DNA from: Prostheceraeus crozeri
Taxonomy: Eukaryota; Platyhelminthes; Polycladida; Euryleptidae
Reading direction: 5' to 3'
DNA: 64,000 bases
Assembly: GCA_907163375.1 (NCBI GenBank)
Contig: CAJQUW010003214.1
Span: 1 to 64,000, forward strand
Below are positions 1-11,000 of this stretch, piece after piece. The position numbers were made by a program, and so were the translations under genes. Each line of letters starts with the position of its first letter. Position 1 is the stretch's first letter. The notes beneath the pieces are model-generated. The model worked only from the letters and a program-made list of their open reading frames with translations. It did no database searches and was not told the DNA's origin.

Positions 1-434
1 GAAATTTCCGATGCTATCATCAGAGCTCCGGAGAGACAACCTACCTCTGTCAATCTCTCGTCTTAATGAAAATTTCTCTTTCGGTTGCCACCTTATATAG
101 TTTGTGGCAATCAGCTGATGACGTAATCTCAATCATCCAAAACTTTAAACGCTTCTATCTCCAATTCTAGAGTTCCGATTGAGCTGGAAATCACCCTACC
201 AATGTAGAATTTGACGCTGATTCCAAATCTGGTCTCAGATCTGCCATTGGAGCTGCCGCTTACCCGCTAGATCTCAAAACATCCCAAATTCGCCGTTAAC
301 TCTGTCATTTTTTCGCCAATTTCCAAAATCTGAACACGACAATCTGGTCGGCCGCCAAAGTCAACCTCGACGGTCGACCAAGACTATCTCTCCCGAGGGG
401 GCGCTGTGTTTATTGTGGAGGTTTGTTTAGTACT
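1..434. mobile_element. Right terminus (TIR) of a second Polinton, cut by the window start
   Basis: The sequence matches the terminal inverted repeat of the complete Polinton at 26201-48891. Shared blocks include the Gly/Pro-rich-looking 'gaggggGCGCTGTGTTTATTGTGGAGG' family of ends (positions 396-421), the 'TTAACTCTGTC' repeat units and a TATA-bearing inner segment at 61-130. The end reads ...TACT at 431-434, the complement of the AGTA start of the other element. The rest of this element lies outside the window, so its target duplication cannot be tested; the six bases after the end are AATTAG. A CR1-like coding fragment begins within about 40 bp, so the Polinton probably inserted into or next to that retroelement. 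Confidence 0.85.
91..99 (-). promoter_or_regulatory. TATA box inside the truncated Polinton TIR
   Basis: The complement reads CTATATAAGG. The same TATA segment with flanking 'TGATG..GCCACAAACTATATAA' context is present in the left TIR of the complete Polinton at 27014-27020, so this is a promoter kept in two separate copies and pointing into the element. Confidence 0.5.
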
Positions 435-474
435 AATTAGAACCCTGAAGATAACTCTGCTCCTCTTTCCACAG

Positions 475-651
475 GAGTGTTCAGTTTTAGAGAAAATGCC
501 TCGGCTCCAAATAAAGATGGAGCGAGAACGAAAGTTTGAATTGCGGAGGGAACTGAAGTTTCGATGAAGTCTTGGTGAAAAGGTCATCATCAGGAATGGC
601 AAAGTTGTTCAATCCTTGAATGATAGAAACCACCCGGAAAATTTTCACTGA
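475..651 (+). pseudogene. CR1-like ORF1, C-terminal fragment
   Basis: Two overlapping frames encode a basic, charged segment (MPRLQIKMERERKFEL, then SLGEKVIIRNGKVV) ending at a stop at 649-651. It matches the C-terminal end of the ORF1 protein of the CR1-like element at 18518-19261, which also ends in a basic helix, a GE-x-VIxRGKVV motif and NFH before the stop. One frameshift separates the halves near 570. ORF1 proteins of this type bind RNA and chaperone reverse transcription. The 5' part of ORF1 is absent, so this is a 5'-truncated copy or one cut by the adjacent Polinton end. Confidence 0.6.
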
Positions 652-665
652 AGCTTTTATTAGAT

Positions 666-1752
666 ATAATCTGTCCCACTGTAATTCTGTTAAATGTGCG
701 TTCTTTGTTTCCCAAAATTGATGAACTAAAAGTTGCCCTTTCGCTCAAGTCTCCTGATTTCACTTGTATTACCGAAACCTGGTTGAATGAAACGGTGAAT
801 TCTTCCTTGATAGAAATTCCCGGGTATACAATCTGCAGAAATGATCGTTGCTTTCGCAGAGGTGGCGGAGTAGCTGTGTACCTAAAGTGTAATTTGTCTT
901 TCATCGATGTGACCTGCAAATACAAGCTTCCAGAAGATGTGGATTTTATAGCTATTGATATTATTTCTTTCAGTCTGCTATTGATTTGCCTCTATGTACC
1001 ACCAAGCCTTTCATCAGCTACGTGAGGTTGGTAACAGCATATTATATTTGATTGACGACTTCATTGTGAACAAGCCAAACTACCACCAAATGATTGCTGG
1101 AGATTTGAATTCATTTGATGTTTCGAAGCTGTGTGCAGATTTAGATCTTTATGATCTCATTACAAAGCCAACAAGACAGAATGCGATACTTGACCACATC
1201 TTAGTCTGTAAGAACTTGTCTGAAATCTACGACACAAATCAGGTCAGATATGATGCACCTCTTGGCAATTCAGATCATCTGATGTTGACGCGTTATCCAT
1301 CTAACAAAGCCTCTGGTATTGTAACTGATGGCATCAAATATCACAAGCTGTATGATTTTCGTGAATCAAATTTGGATGCTTTGTATTACCATGCAATTCA
1401 TTTTGACTGGATGGGACTTTTGATTGCTTATACCAACATTGACATGAAAGTACAGGCATTTCTTGACTGTTTGATGCTTTTCATTGAAACATTCATTCCC
1501 CATACTTATGTAGCGATTGGTCCGAATGACAAGGACTGGATTACGCCTCTGACAAAGCATCTCATCAATGAAAGATGGACCGCGTACCGAATGAAGAACT
1601 GGAACCGATACAATGAGTTGAAGGTCAAAGTTAAAAGAGAAATACAGACTGCTAAAGAACTCTGGGCAAACAGGATCATGAAAAGCTCCCCGCATGGACT
1701 CTGGAAAGTGTTGGCTAGTCACAGCAAATCTGGTAAAGGCATCAACTGGTAA
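666..1752 (+). pseudogene. CR1-like ORF2, APE-type endonuclease domain (broken)
   Basis: The reading starts with NVRSLFPKIDEL and continues with CITETWLNETV, RGGGVAVYL and, after a frameshift near 1000-1010, AGDLNSFD, DHILVCKN and GNSDHLML. These are the conserved blocks of apurinic/apyrimidinic-type endonucleases of non-LTR retrotransposons (Asn, Glu of TETW, Asp/Asn of GDLN, terminal SDH). This domain nicks the target for target-primed reverse transcription. The frame ends at a TAA at 1750-1752, after which the same frame continues as reverse transcriptase, so the stop is a lesion. Closest relative in the window is the reversed copy at 17430-18488. Confidence 0.85.
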
Positions 1753-3313
1753 ACGCTTATTGCGGAGCATGGAAGTTTAGAGAATCTGCTTGATAGCATT
1801 GCGAATACAGTATCCAACAAATACATGTGTAAGCCTAGGCATGGTCAAGGACATGGCACTGATAATCGCGCTGCTCCATTCAACTTCAATGTTACGGGTA
1901 TCAACAACCACACTACTTGGTATTCCGAAATTAGTGGAACGGAAGTCATGCAGATGCTACGAAGATTACCCCTCACGAAATCATCAGGTGCGGACAAGGT
2001 ACCGACCAGAATCTACAAATTGCTAGCTGGAGTGATCTCGGAGCCCTTAGCTAATATCTTCAATTGCTCCCTTGCTGATATGACGTTTCCTTCGGCATGG
2101 AAAGTTGGAGTGATAGTGCCACTTCCGAAGAGTAGTCCACCGAACGTTGACAATCTCAGATTTATTTCCATCTTCCCTGTGCTATCAAAATTGTTTGAAC
2201 GCCTTTTTCTTAAACGCTTCCAAAGACTGTTCCTAAGTTACTACGGTCTAGAGCAACATGGGTCTAAAAAAGAAGCGTCCACCACTACAGCTCTTATTCG
2301 TTTAACTGACTCTATGTTCCGTGCATATGATGATAAACGGAATTTTGGCTGTGCCTTGTTGAATTTTGATTTGACGAAAGCTTTCGGTAATGTGAATCAT
2401 GACATTTTGCTTGAAAAACTTTGCAATTTGAGTTTTCCTCTTGAAATTGTACTCTGGTTGAAATCATACTTTGAAAACAGGAGCGCCATCATCAAAATAA
2501 GTGATTTGTATTCGCGAAGTGTGAGCATCTCTCGAGGACTGCCTCAAGGATCCGTGTTAGGTCCTATACTTTTTTGCGTGTATATCAGTGACCTTCATGC
2601 CACATGTCAAAGCAACGTTATGGTTAAGTACGCTGACGATATAAGTATTACCATCCCATTGACAAAAGATGATCGTGATGTTATCCGCTCAAGTATTGAG
2701 TGTGAAGTTAACAACGTCCAAGCCTCGTGTTCAAACAACTTTTTTGAATTTGAATACAAGTAAATCTAATGTAATGATTGTTTCTCGACATCCGACTGTT
2801 TTTGATGCCCCTATATCCGTCAACCATGTCAAGGTGGCAAAATGCCTTGGTGTCTACATCAATGAAAAATTGACTTGGAAGCATCATATCGCTCATCTTC
2901 GTACGAAATGTAGCAGACGTTTACACGTCATCCGTCGTATGAAGAAATTAATTTTGATACCGAAGCTGCATAATGTCTACCTCGCCATCATTCGCTCTGT
3001 CATGGATTATGCGGCTCCCGTGTTTGTCGGACTCTCCCAGAAGGATAATAAGATACTTCGCACAATCCAAAAGCGGGCGCACCGCATCATGTATAATGGT
3101 GTATCAGACTGTGAGAAATGTCCCAAAAAATTGGAAGACAGACGAGTTATGCTATCTTTGAAACTGCTTCAACAAATAGAATCTGATCCTAGCCACATTT
3201 TACATGAACACCTGCCAAATAAATCTGTTATGTCCAATCGATATTTGTATCCCCATGTTCGATCTGACAAATACGCGAGATCATTTTTTCCGTTCATTGT
3301 TCAAAAATTGTAA
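1753..3313 (+). pseudogene. CR1-like ORF2, reverse transcriptase and C-terminal region (broken)
   Basis: Reverse transcriptase blocks appear in order: SGADKVPTRIYK, VGVIVPLPK, DLTKAFGNVNHD, SRGLPQGSVLGPILF and the catalytic KYADDIS around 2625-2645. The frame is open from 1825 to 2763, then a frameshift near 2740-2765 moves to a second frame (2669-3313) with KCLGVYINEKLTWKHH and the C-terminal thumb/linker region. It polymerises cDNA on the nicked target. The 3' UTR contains AAATAAACGCTTTC (3401-3415), and no clear microsatellite tail is seen. The element is dead: at least one stop and two frameshifts across ORF2. Confidence 0.85.
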
Positions 3314-3420
3314 TGTGTATGGTATATGTAGGATCTCGAGAGATCTGACTTTGGAATTTCTTTGACTTTTTATGTAACGATTGTCTTGATTTTCATTTAT
3401 TCAAATAAACGCTTTCTATT

Positions 3421-3811
3421 AATTGTCACGTTTAAATGATTTGGAAAGGATTTTAAAAGTTGCTTGTATTCATGTTAATTTCTTTTGTACACATGTCACA
3501 GTTTTCTTGAAAATGGCTATGGCACATGAACATGAATAGCCGAAATATATGGATAAAAAAATCAAAGAAGTTAAAAACTTCTATTTGGCTTTTCCAAATT
3601 TTATAAACATGACAATTGGCCAAGTCATTTTCTCTTACAAAGTACGTACTCCACTGTATGTCAGATCCATTACTCACTTCCAGCTCTGTATGCTTTCTGA
3701 GACATGGAAGAGGGAATAGGGCAACATTGCGTCCGTGATTTCAATATGCTCCAGAATCGGTATGGATCAAGTTGAGAATGTAATCAATTCCTTTTCAAAT
3801 TTGATTTTAAG
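3421..3811. other. Non-coding stretch, upstream intron of the LARGE-like gene
   Basis: This runs from the end of the CR1-like element to the next splice acceptor. I see no exon that fits the gene upstream of 3812, and no recognised repeat. By inference it is intronic, ending in a pyrimidine-moderate tract and AAG at 3809-3811. Confidence 0.4.
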
Positions 3812-3895
3812 GTTATCATCATGGACACTGACGTGGTTTTCATTTCGAATATTTTGGAGCTATGGAAAACCTTTGATAAATTTAACGATAAGCAG
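3812..3895 (+). CDS. LARGE-like: LARGE-like glycosyltransferase, exon with DxD motif
   Basis: The exon reads VIIMDTDVVFISNILELW and continues to DKFNDKQ, then meets a good donor (CAG|GTAAGG at 3896). It follows an acceptor AAG at 3809-3811. DTD is the metal- and sugar-nucleotide-binding DxD motif of GT8 enzymes. The wording around it (DTD, then a hydrophobic stretch and ELW) is typical of the xylosyltransferase domain of LARGE, which extends matriglycan on alpha-dystroglycan in the Golgi lumen. The exon is 84 bp, phase 0 at its 3' end, and joins in frame to the next exon at 3955. Upstream exons are missing from the window. Confidence 0.85.
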
Positions 3896-3954
3896 GTAAG
3901 GATCTGAATGTTCAGCGACAATATGTTCTTTTATTTTGAATTGAATCATTTCAG

Positions 3955-4035
3955 ATGATCGGTTTAGTAAGCGAAACAAGCTTATGGTATCTCGGAGCTT
4001 ACAAGCAAGTATCTGGTATGCCGTGGCCAGCAATT
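3955..4035 (+). CDS. LARGE-like: LARGE-like glycosyltransferase, exon 'LVSETSLWYLG'
   Basis: After a 59-bp intron (3896-3954, ending ATTTCAG) the exon reads MIGLVSETSLWYLGAY and ends MPWPAI before a donor GTGAGC at 4036. It is 81 bp, phase 0. In LARGE proteins this segment carries a conserved 'WYLG ... WPA' block just before the 'G-x-G-(F/Y)-NTGV' block, and the latter is exactly what the distant exon at 20370 begins with. Joining the two preserves the reading frame. This linkage across 16.3 kb is the main evidence that both belong to one gene. Confidence 0.85.
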
Positions 4036-4261
4036 GTGAGCAAAACATAGATACTTTTGATTTATCTAAGCATTTATTTTCCAATATCGCTGTTTTAACC
4101 TATCCGCATCGAGCTCTGAAGCTCTACGAGATCCCGAGAGAGAGGGGAGAAATTGAACTCTCCTTCGATACTAATAATTATTCCGAATTTCATGAAATGT
4201 GCAATGCAACATCATTAATGGTGGTATTCACTCGCTCCAACTCACTCATCTTCGTAATATA

Positions 4262-4940
4262 AATCGCAATTGAAAATTATGGATCACCATTTTTAACAGA
4301 CATATTTGAAATTTTGACGAATTTCATTTTTTATTGTTGGCAAAAAAAATAATTGCTTTACGATGTCAGACGGTTTCAATGTATTTAAAAGGTATTCATG
4401 AGTACAAACCAAGTTGGGTAAAATCTTGGGTTTGAAAGGCCCATCCATGATCTTTGGTAAAGTCTTAGGTAGGTTCCCAAGAGCCAAGATCAAATACCCA
4501 CGATCGAAAAATCAGAACCTAAGATTATGAGGTTATTGCTATATTTTATCCTTTTTGGTAGCCCATCATTGGTTTTACCATCATATAAAGTGATCAACAG
4601 AGTTGTTAAAATATGTTTTTCAGTCTTTTTGAAATTGAATATCGTATTTTTTGGAGAAGTTATTCTCTACGTGTTTTAAGTCCTTTTACATGCGTTATCC
4701 AAGTATTTCTAGAAGCTCAGGGCGTATAATTATAGGCATGCTGGTCTATTTATTTCTGATAAAAGTCTATTTAAAATTCTGTAAACTTCATTTATTCACA
4801 ACCCATCACATTTAACATTAATTTAATTATTTTGTTATTCTATATAATTTATCATACTAGTGTTGTATTTTGATGATCCAGAGAAATCAACTTAACAATG
4901 ATGTCAGATCTATGACTGGAATATACAAAAATGAACAAAT
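4262..4940. other. Intronic non-coding stretch
   Basis: A-T-rich sequence without a supportable coding frame. It lies between the LARGE-like exon at 3955-4035 and the tail of the reversed CR1-like element. Confidence 0.5.
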
Positions 4941-4941
4941 T

Positions 4942-4964
4942 TATAATAATAATAATAATAATAA
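4942..4964. repeat. (AAT)n microsatellite, 3' tail of the reversed CR1-like element
   Basis: About eight ATA/AAT triplets. On the minus strand they directly follow AATAAAGTCTT, the 3' end of the element at 4967-7390. Short tandem repeats at the 3' end are typical of CR1/L2-group elements rather than poly(A). Confidence 0.75.
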
Positions 4965-4966
4965 GA

Positions 4967-5885
4967 CTTTATTCGCGAATACAACGAGCGGTATATGGCA
5001 TGGTTCACAAATCATGAAAATTTCGAATACTTAATGAATGAATTGTTGTAAACAGACGATCTCCGTTGAAAGCATAACAATTTTCTCCGAGATCTGATTT
5101 GGGAATCAGTGGATCTGACAATAAAAAATTCAGATAAAGGATGGCATGCAGAAAACCTAGAAACTTTACGAATCAGTCGTATACAGATGTTATTAAGCAT
5201 TTGATGAAAATCACATTTAAAATTGACATTGGCCCAACGACGAGCAACGCGATCAAGTCGTTCAAGTTTTTTCACATGGGACTTCTTTAGGTCGCAAATA
5301 ACGGGCCAGCAGAAAGAAATATGGGTAAAAACAAGACCAACGTAGGCCTGCCAAACAATATCGCCTTGCCGACAGTTATACCGAATCCGTCTAACTAATG
5401 ATAGGGACCGGCAACATTTTTTGTACAGGAAATTAAATTGATCGTCCCATATGTTATCGGAGGAGAAAAACATTCCCAAAATTTTGAGAGAAGGAACATC
5501 TTCAATGACAGTGCCATTCACATGAATATGAGTGGGAGAGGAAGAGGTCGGTTTGCCTGAAATAGTGAGACTCTTGGTTTTTGCTTCATTGATGCAGAGT
5601 TTCTTATTCTGAGCCCACTCGACAAAAATATCAATGTCATCTTGTTCTGACAGGTGAACGAGATATATCAGCCGCGTAAGCTATGATTTTGGTATTTGTC
5701 AGATGAGGAAGATCATTAATGTACATGACAAACAACAGAGGCCCCAAGATAGACCCTTGAGGAACTCCGCTGGAAACAGCTTTCCACGAAGCTTGTGCAC
5801 CATTGGTAGCGACCCTCTGAAAACGATCTTTCAAAAAGGACTGAATCAAAGAAACAATATAAGGATTGCATTGAAAAACAGTCAC
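4967..5885 (-). pseudogene. CR1-like ORF2, reverse transcriptase fragment and C-terminus
   Basis: On the minus strand 5885-5637 reads YIVSLIQSFLKDRFQRVATNG-like fingers/palm sequence, SSGVPQGSILGPLLF and IAYAADIS. The catalytic block is therefore YAAD instead of the usual (Y/F)ADD, so one catalytic aspartate is lost. After a frameshift, 5521-5012 encodes the C-terminal region beginning SLKILGMFFSSD. The first part of the reverse transcriptase (before the SLIQSFL block) is missing, an internal deletion between this piece and 5912. Downstream lies the AATAAA-type end and the (AAT)n tail. This copy cannot be active. Confidence 0.8.
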
Positions 5886-5911
5886 AAGGGTGTTCAGAAC
5901 AGATAGGTGAC

Positions 5912-7390
5912 TTAACGAATCGTAGTCTCGGGAATTAGGGGGATGTGGGTAGGAGTAGAAGGACCATCCTCAAGAAAGAAGTCGACGTCAGGATCAGAGA
6001 AGAAGGATTGAAAATCTTCATTGAGTGTGACGGCCTTGTTATAGTCGATGTTAGAAGATCCATGCCGGTTCTTAATCTGCGCATTAATAACTTTCCAGCT
6101 ATCAGCAGGGGAAGAGGACTTCATTCTACGGAACTGATTCATTTTGGATTTTTTCACTTCTGAAAGAAATTTTTCTCTAAGACACAGGTACTTGGGATAA
6201 TTGCCACGGGAGAGAGCCCTATCTCTAGCATCTTAAATGGCTTTAAGAGATGGAGTAAGAAAGGACGGATCAGAACTTCTCATCCTGACTGTTTTTTCCG
6301 GAAAGAAGAAGTGATAGAATTGTAGAAGAAGAAACTGTAAAGCGTAAATAGCTTCATTGATATCATCAAAATCAAGACAACAGGCGTTCCAATCAATTGA
6401 CTGAAGGACACTATAGCACTGAGCAAAGGAGGCGGGAGAGAAAGACCTAACTTTGACCTTAGTGACAGTAACAGGTTTGTTAGCGACAGTTTTCACAAGG
6501 ATACCTTTATGATCAGATCTACCAATGCGGGAGAGGAGGACATGATGTTCAAATCTGAGGGGCTGGCTTGAGGCAAAAATATCCAAAACATTTTTTCCTC
6601 TAGTAGGAAATTGGACAAGTTGTTTCATGTTGTTCAAAACAAAAAAGTCAAACAATTTATGACGCAGGTCATTCACATCTCCTGTTAAGATAACATGTTT
6701 GGACGAACGGTTGTCTGTCAGCGATTGAAGAGAGTCTATCACTATATCATGAGAATTGACATTTCCCCAGTATGGATGATACAAGACACAAACATGGACG
6801 TCAAATTCGTACAAGTATAAGCACAAAATACTCGACTTCAGACCATCAACACTGCTAGTAGGACTTCCAATACGAGGAAAATGACATTTGCAGTAGATGG
6901 CTACACCACCACCGTGGCAGTCACGGTCAGATCTCACCAGATGATAATTGGGGATGGAGATTGATTCACTGTCAATACTGCTGTCGAGCCATGTTTCGGT
7001 AATGCAGATAACGTCGGGAGTGAACTTGGAAGCTCGAAGTCTCAGTTCATCAATTTTGTTGAATATGGACCTGGCGTTAAATAACATAACGGAGGGTGTG
7101 GGCTTAGTCAGCAGTTTTGGCTTTCGAGATGACACATCCTCATGTAGATCGTCACATTTCTTGGGATTTGACTTCGGAGTTCTGATAAGAATCCTATGAT
7201 AGAACAAGGCTCTTCTTTGTACACGGGGAATGGGATAGTCACGCCGAAGGCTGAGGATTTGGGAACGTGAATAGTGCAGACGAGGTGATGAAGTCATTGT
7301 GATGTAATCACACGGGAAGCAGGAAAGTAGAGTCGAGGACAAGGAAAGCGTAGGCCTATAGGAGAGGCAGGGGCGACGTAGATTGCGCAA
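5912..7390 (-). pseudogene. CR1-like ORF2, endonuclease domain and linker
   Basis: The frame 7390-6233 is open for 385 codons. It contains LLFNARSIFNKIDEL-type sequence (SVMLFNARSIFNKIDE), CITETWLDSSID, GGGVAIYCKC, ILTGDVNDL and GRSDHKGIL, the APE endonuclease blocks. TGDVND has V where most relatives have F. A stop follows, then 6157-5912 continues the linker (SSPADSWKVINAQIK). This long open endonuclease next to a deleted reverse transcriptase is the best-preserved part of the element. It lies antisense inside the LARGE-like intron. Confidence 0.8.
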
Positions 7391-7574
7391 TCAGATGTGG
7401 TCGCAGAAGACAGGTGGGATATCCCCGCATTGCTGAGTAATGACCAGCAATGTATGTGCACAATATTGCATTCATCATACTAAATTGTGGTTTAATTCCA
7501 ACACGAAATTCTCAGTAAAATATCATAGCTCATTAATTGGAAATTCGGTTTCGTTGTGGGCCTACTACCCAAGA

Positions 7575-7684
7575 CATTGCTGGTGAGTGCCGTTTCCAGA
7601 ACCAGAATTTCATGGCTAGCAGACAGTCGAAAATATTTTTAAATATCTACTAACCATGAAATTCGGGAAACGACACAGCAATGC
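7575..7684. repeat. Short foldback (inverted repeat)
   Basis: An arm at 7575-7623 (ATTGCTG ... CCGTTTCC ... GAATTTCATGG) is repeated in reverse complement at 7650-7684 (CCATGAAATTC ... GGAAACG ... CAGCAAT). It could be a small MITE or a hairpin. No target duplication was recognised. Confidence 0.5.
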
Positions 7685-7795
7685 TTCCAATGGTGGAGAA
7701 GAGGGTCTACCTTAGAGCTTGCATTCAACATCAAACGTTAATCACATACAAGTCTTCAGCGACATATAGGTAACCAATCATCAATTCTTCCAAAG

Positions 7796-7800
7796 GTTTA
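7796..7800. repeat. 5-bp target-site duplication GTTTA, left copy
   Basis: GTTTA lies directly before the left LTR, and the same five bases follow the right LTR at 11982-11986. A five-base duplication fits Ty3/Gypsy integrases. Confidence 0.9.
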
Positions 7801-8039
7801 TGTGAGCGTGTTGTATTTCTAATTCTCTGTTGTTCACTGTCTTAGGACATAGCAATCCGACTCTCGACCGCATGCCTGACATCCTATTATCAAGTGTTCT
7901 GGTGACGTTTCATGATAATAACATTTCATTATTGTGCATGTTTCGTGAGTTGTTTTATGCCATTGTTATACAGGTATAAATATCCACGTCTGCAAATAAA
8001 GTGCATCTTTGCTATTTGGAATTCGCGTTTTTACTTACA
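7801..8039 (+). repeat. Left LTR of Ty3/Gypsy-type element (239 bp)
   Basis: It starts TGTGAGCG and ends TTACTTACA (TG...CA ends). Inside are a TATA-like TATAAATA near 7975 and AATAAA near 7995. It is identical by eye to the right LTR at 11743-11981. The sequence directly after it (AGCTATCACGG) does not start with the usual TGG of a tRNA primer binding site. Confidence 0.95.
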
Positions 8040-8068
8040 AGCTATCACGGCCGTTTGTCTTGCTGAAC

Positions 8069-11000
8069 ATGAGCGGCTCGTTAAAGTTGGTCGATATCGT
8101 GAAGAGATTCAAGGGTGAGCGTGATGAAAATATTGATCAATGGTTCAGACGATACGAGACAGCGGTGTCTATAGTAACCGCCCCAAAGGATTTAGAGGCT
8201 GAGATGGCTCGAATGATGCCTCTATTTTTGGATGGTCCTGCTTTCGCGACCTGGGATCAATTGGAGCCAACAGATAAAAATGACTTTAAAGTTGTGATGA
8301 AGGCTTTGAAGAGAGTTTATGGACTTAACAAGGCAAGTGCCTGGCTAAAACTCAAATCCCTCCGTTTGTGGCCTGGCGAACAGATCGACATCATCGCAGA
8401 TGATGCAAAGACATTGTTGAAGGTTATCACTGGCAAAGATCCTGATGAGGAGCTGGTATCGTTAGCTGTGATCGATGCGTTACCAGCTGATGTAAAGGAG
8501 AAGGTGTATATCCAAGACGGCGAAGATATGAAGCTCCAAGATGTTCTGTCTACGGCGAAGGCGCTTTTGGCAACTCGAGATGCCTTACCCACCGCAGTCG
8601 CTGCGACGATGGGTCCGCAAAACAGCCAAATGAAAGTCTCCAAGCAAATGGTTCGCTGTCAAGGCTGTCGCCGCTTTGGCCATGAGAAGGCCAGCTGTAT
8701 TATCACCTGTTTCTTTTGTAACGAGAAAGGGCATATTCAGCGATTTTGCCCACACCGTCAACAACAGGCAAGTGCGAGCATGGCTGCGGCGACGGAAATC
8801 ACCGGTGCACAAATCTCACGTCCAATGAATGTCAATGGGCAAAGGATGAACGCGCTGATCGACACTGGATCTGTGACTTCTGTCATTGGTGAGCATGTGG
8901 TTGGGAATGAGAGTCGGTCTAGGTCCTACATTAGTCTTCAATCTTTTGGTAGGCATAATGTATGTGCGTATACGTATGTTGTTTTGAGTAGTGTGATAAC
9001 TGATAATAATGAAGAGCTGGGACCCATTAATGCATATGTAGTCTTAGAAACTGATCTACCTACTGGTATTGATATCATTTTGGGTTCGAATGTATTTGAG
9101 AGAACGGGTTTAATATTACATCCACGCGTACGTCCAGGTACTGAGCTAAAAGTAGATTTTCCCTATAGTAAAGGGCCTGTAGTTTCGGTATTGCATAGTG
9201 ATGATATTCATGATAAGGATTTTGTTGCTACTTTTAATGGAAGTAGGTGGTGCGTAAGGTGGAATTGGAGACAAAATTTAGAACCAGGATCCGATTGTAA
9301 GATACCGTATAATATTATCGATGAGCAGGATAAATCACCGTGTGATGCTGAAATAAATGACTGGATTAATGAGGGCATATTAGTAAGGCATGACGTAAGT
9401 TTCCATGGGAAAATAAAAAGGTACTTACCGATTATTGCTGTGCGTCAGCAGAAGGGCGATACCGTTAAAGTTCGCCCTGTCTTGGACTATAGAAGTTTAA
9501 ACGAATCCATTGAGTCTCATACTGCTGAAGCTACTCCTACTTGTGCTGACACGTTGCGTCAGTGGCGGCAACTGGGGCCTAAGTGTTCTATTATTGATTT
9601 GAAGCGTGCCTATCTACAGGTAGAAATTGATCCGAGTTTATGGGCATACCAAGCTGTTAGGTGGAAAGGAAGTGACTTTCTGTTGACGAGGCTTGGTTTC
9701 GGCTTGGCCTCAGCCCCAAAAATAATGACAGCTATAGTTACACGAGTATTGCAGGGTGACCAGAAAATCAAGGAAGGTACTTCTAGTTACATTGACGATA
9801 TATATGTCTCTGAATCGGTTGTCTCATGCGAAAAGGTCAGGTCCCATCTGAATAATTGGGGCCTTATAACAAAAGAGTCACAAAAAGTTGGTAAAGGAGA
9901 CGTTAGATTACTGGGACTATGTGTGGACTCAGGGTTGAGATGGCGCAGAGACGGTTCTCTGCCCTTAATAGCTAACATTCTTACGCGGCGTGAAGCACAT
10001 AAGTACATAGGAGAATGTTTAGGACATTACCCCGTGGCGGGATGGCTTCGAGTCGCCTGCGCGTTTGTACAGCGGTGCACTGCCGAAGATCATACTAGGT
10101 GGGATGACCCAGTTTCGGAAAAAATAATGAGTTTGATTCGAGAAATAGATGTTCGACTGAAAGTGTCTGACCCTGTCGGAGGCATGTGGGAGGTTGATCC
10201 TAAAGCTCCAATCACGGTCTGGACTGACTCCAGTTCTCTAGCCTACGGGGTTTATTTAGAGGTTGAAGGTCAGGTGGTCGAGGATGCGGCTTGGCTGCGC
10301 CCGAAGGATGATGCTACGCATATAAACCGGTCTGAATTAGACGCAGCTATCAAAGGCCTGAATCTTGCCTTAAAATGGGGTAAGAGGGACATTACGATCA
10401 AAACTGACTCCATCTCAGTTTATAGATGGTTGCAATCTGTTATTCATAAGACAAGAAATGTTAAGACTCGTGCACTCGCAGAAGTTTTGATTAAGCGTAG
10501 ACTTAATATTATTTCAGACATTATCCGTGAGGAACAGTTGGCAGTACAGGTCGTTTGGATTGAGTCAAGTTTAAACAAAGCAGATTCATTGACTAGAGTG
10601 CCTAATTCATGGGTCAGGGAGAAACTAGATAGCGTTGATTACGCTGACATCAAGTTTGTTCATGAAATCAACCATTTTGGCACGAATCGAACATATGAAT
10701 TATGTAAAGAGCGGTATAAAAATAAATCCGTTTCAAAATCTGATATTAAGGCCGTCATTGGCGATTGTGCAACTTGTACCCGCATAGACCCTTCGAATCG
10801 CTTTAGTTGGGACAAAGGATCGATATCCGCGAATAATGTTTGGGAAGTTTTAGGCACTGATGTAACTCATGTAGACGGTAGACCTTATTTATCCGTTATC
10901 GATACTGCTTCCAGATTTACAATCTGGCGTAGCTTAAGAAATGAATCCTCCACTGAGATAGCTTTCAACATTGAACAGATCTTCGCAGAATTTGGTCCCC

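Noticed and set aside
3984-4262. 92-codon open frame overlapping the LARGE-like exon
   Set aside because: It is in another phase than the exon at 3955-4035, which has splice sites and recognisable conserved blocks.
8009-8068. Twenty extra codons in front of Gag
   Set aside because: They lie inside the left LTR; the ATG at 8069 is the first after the LTR.
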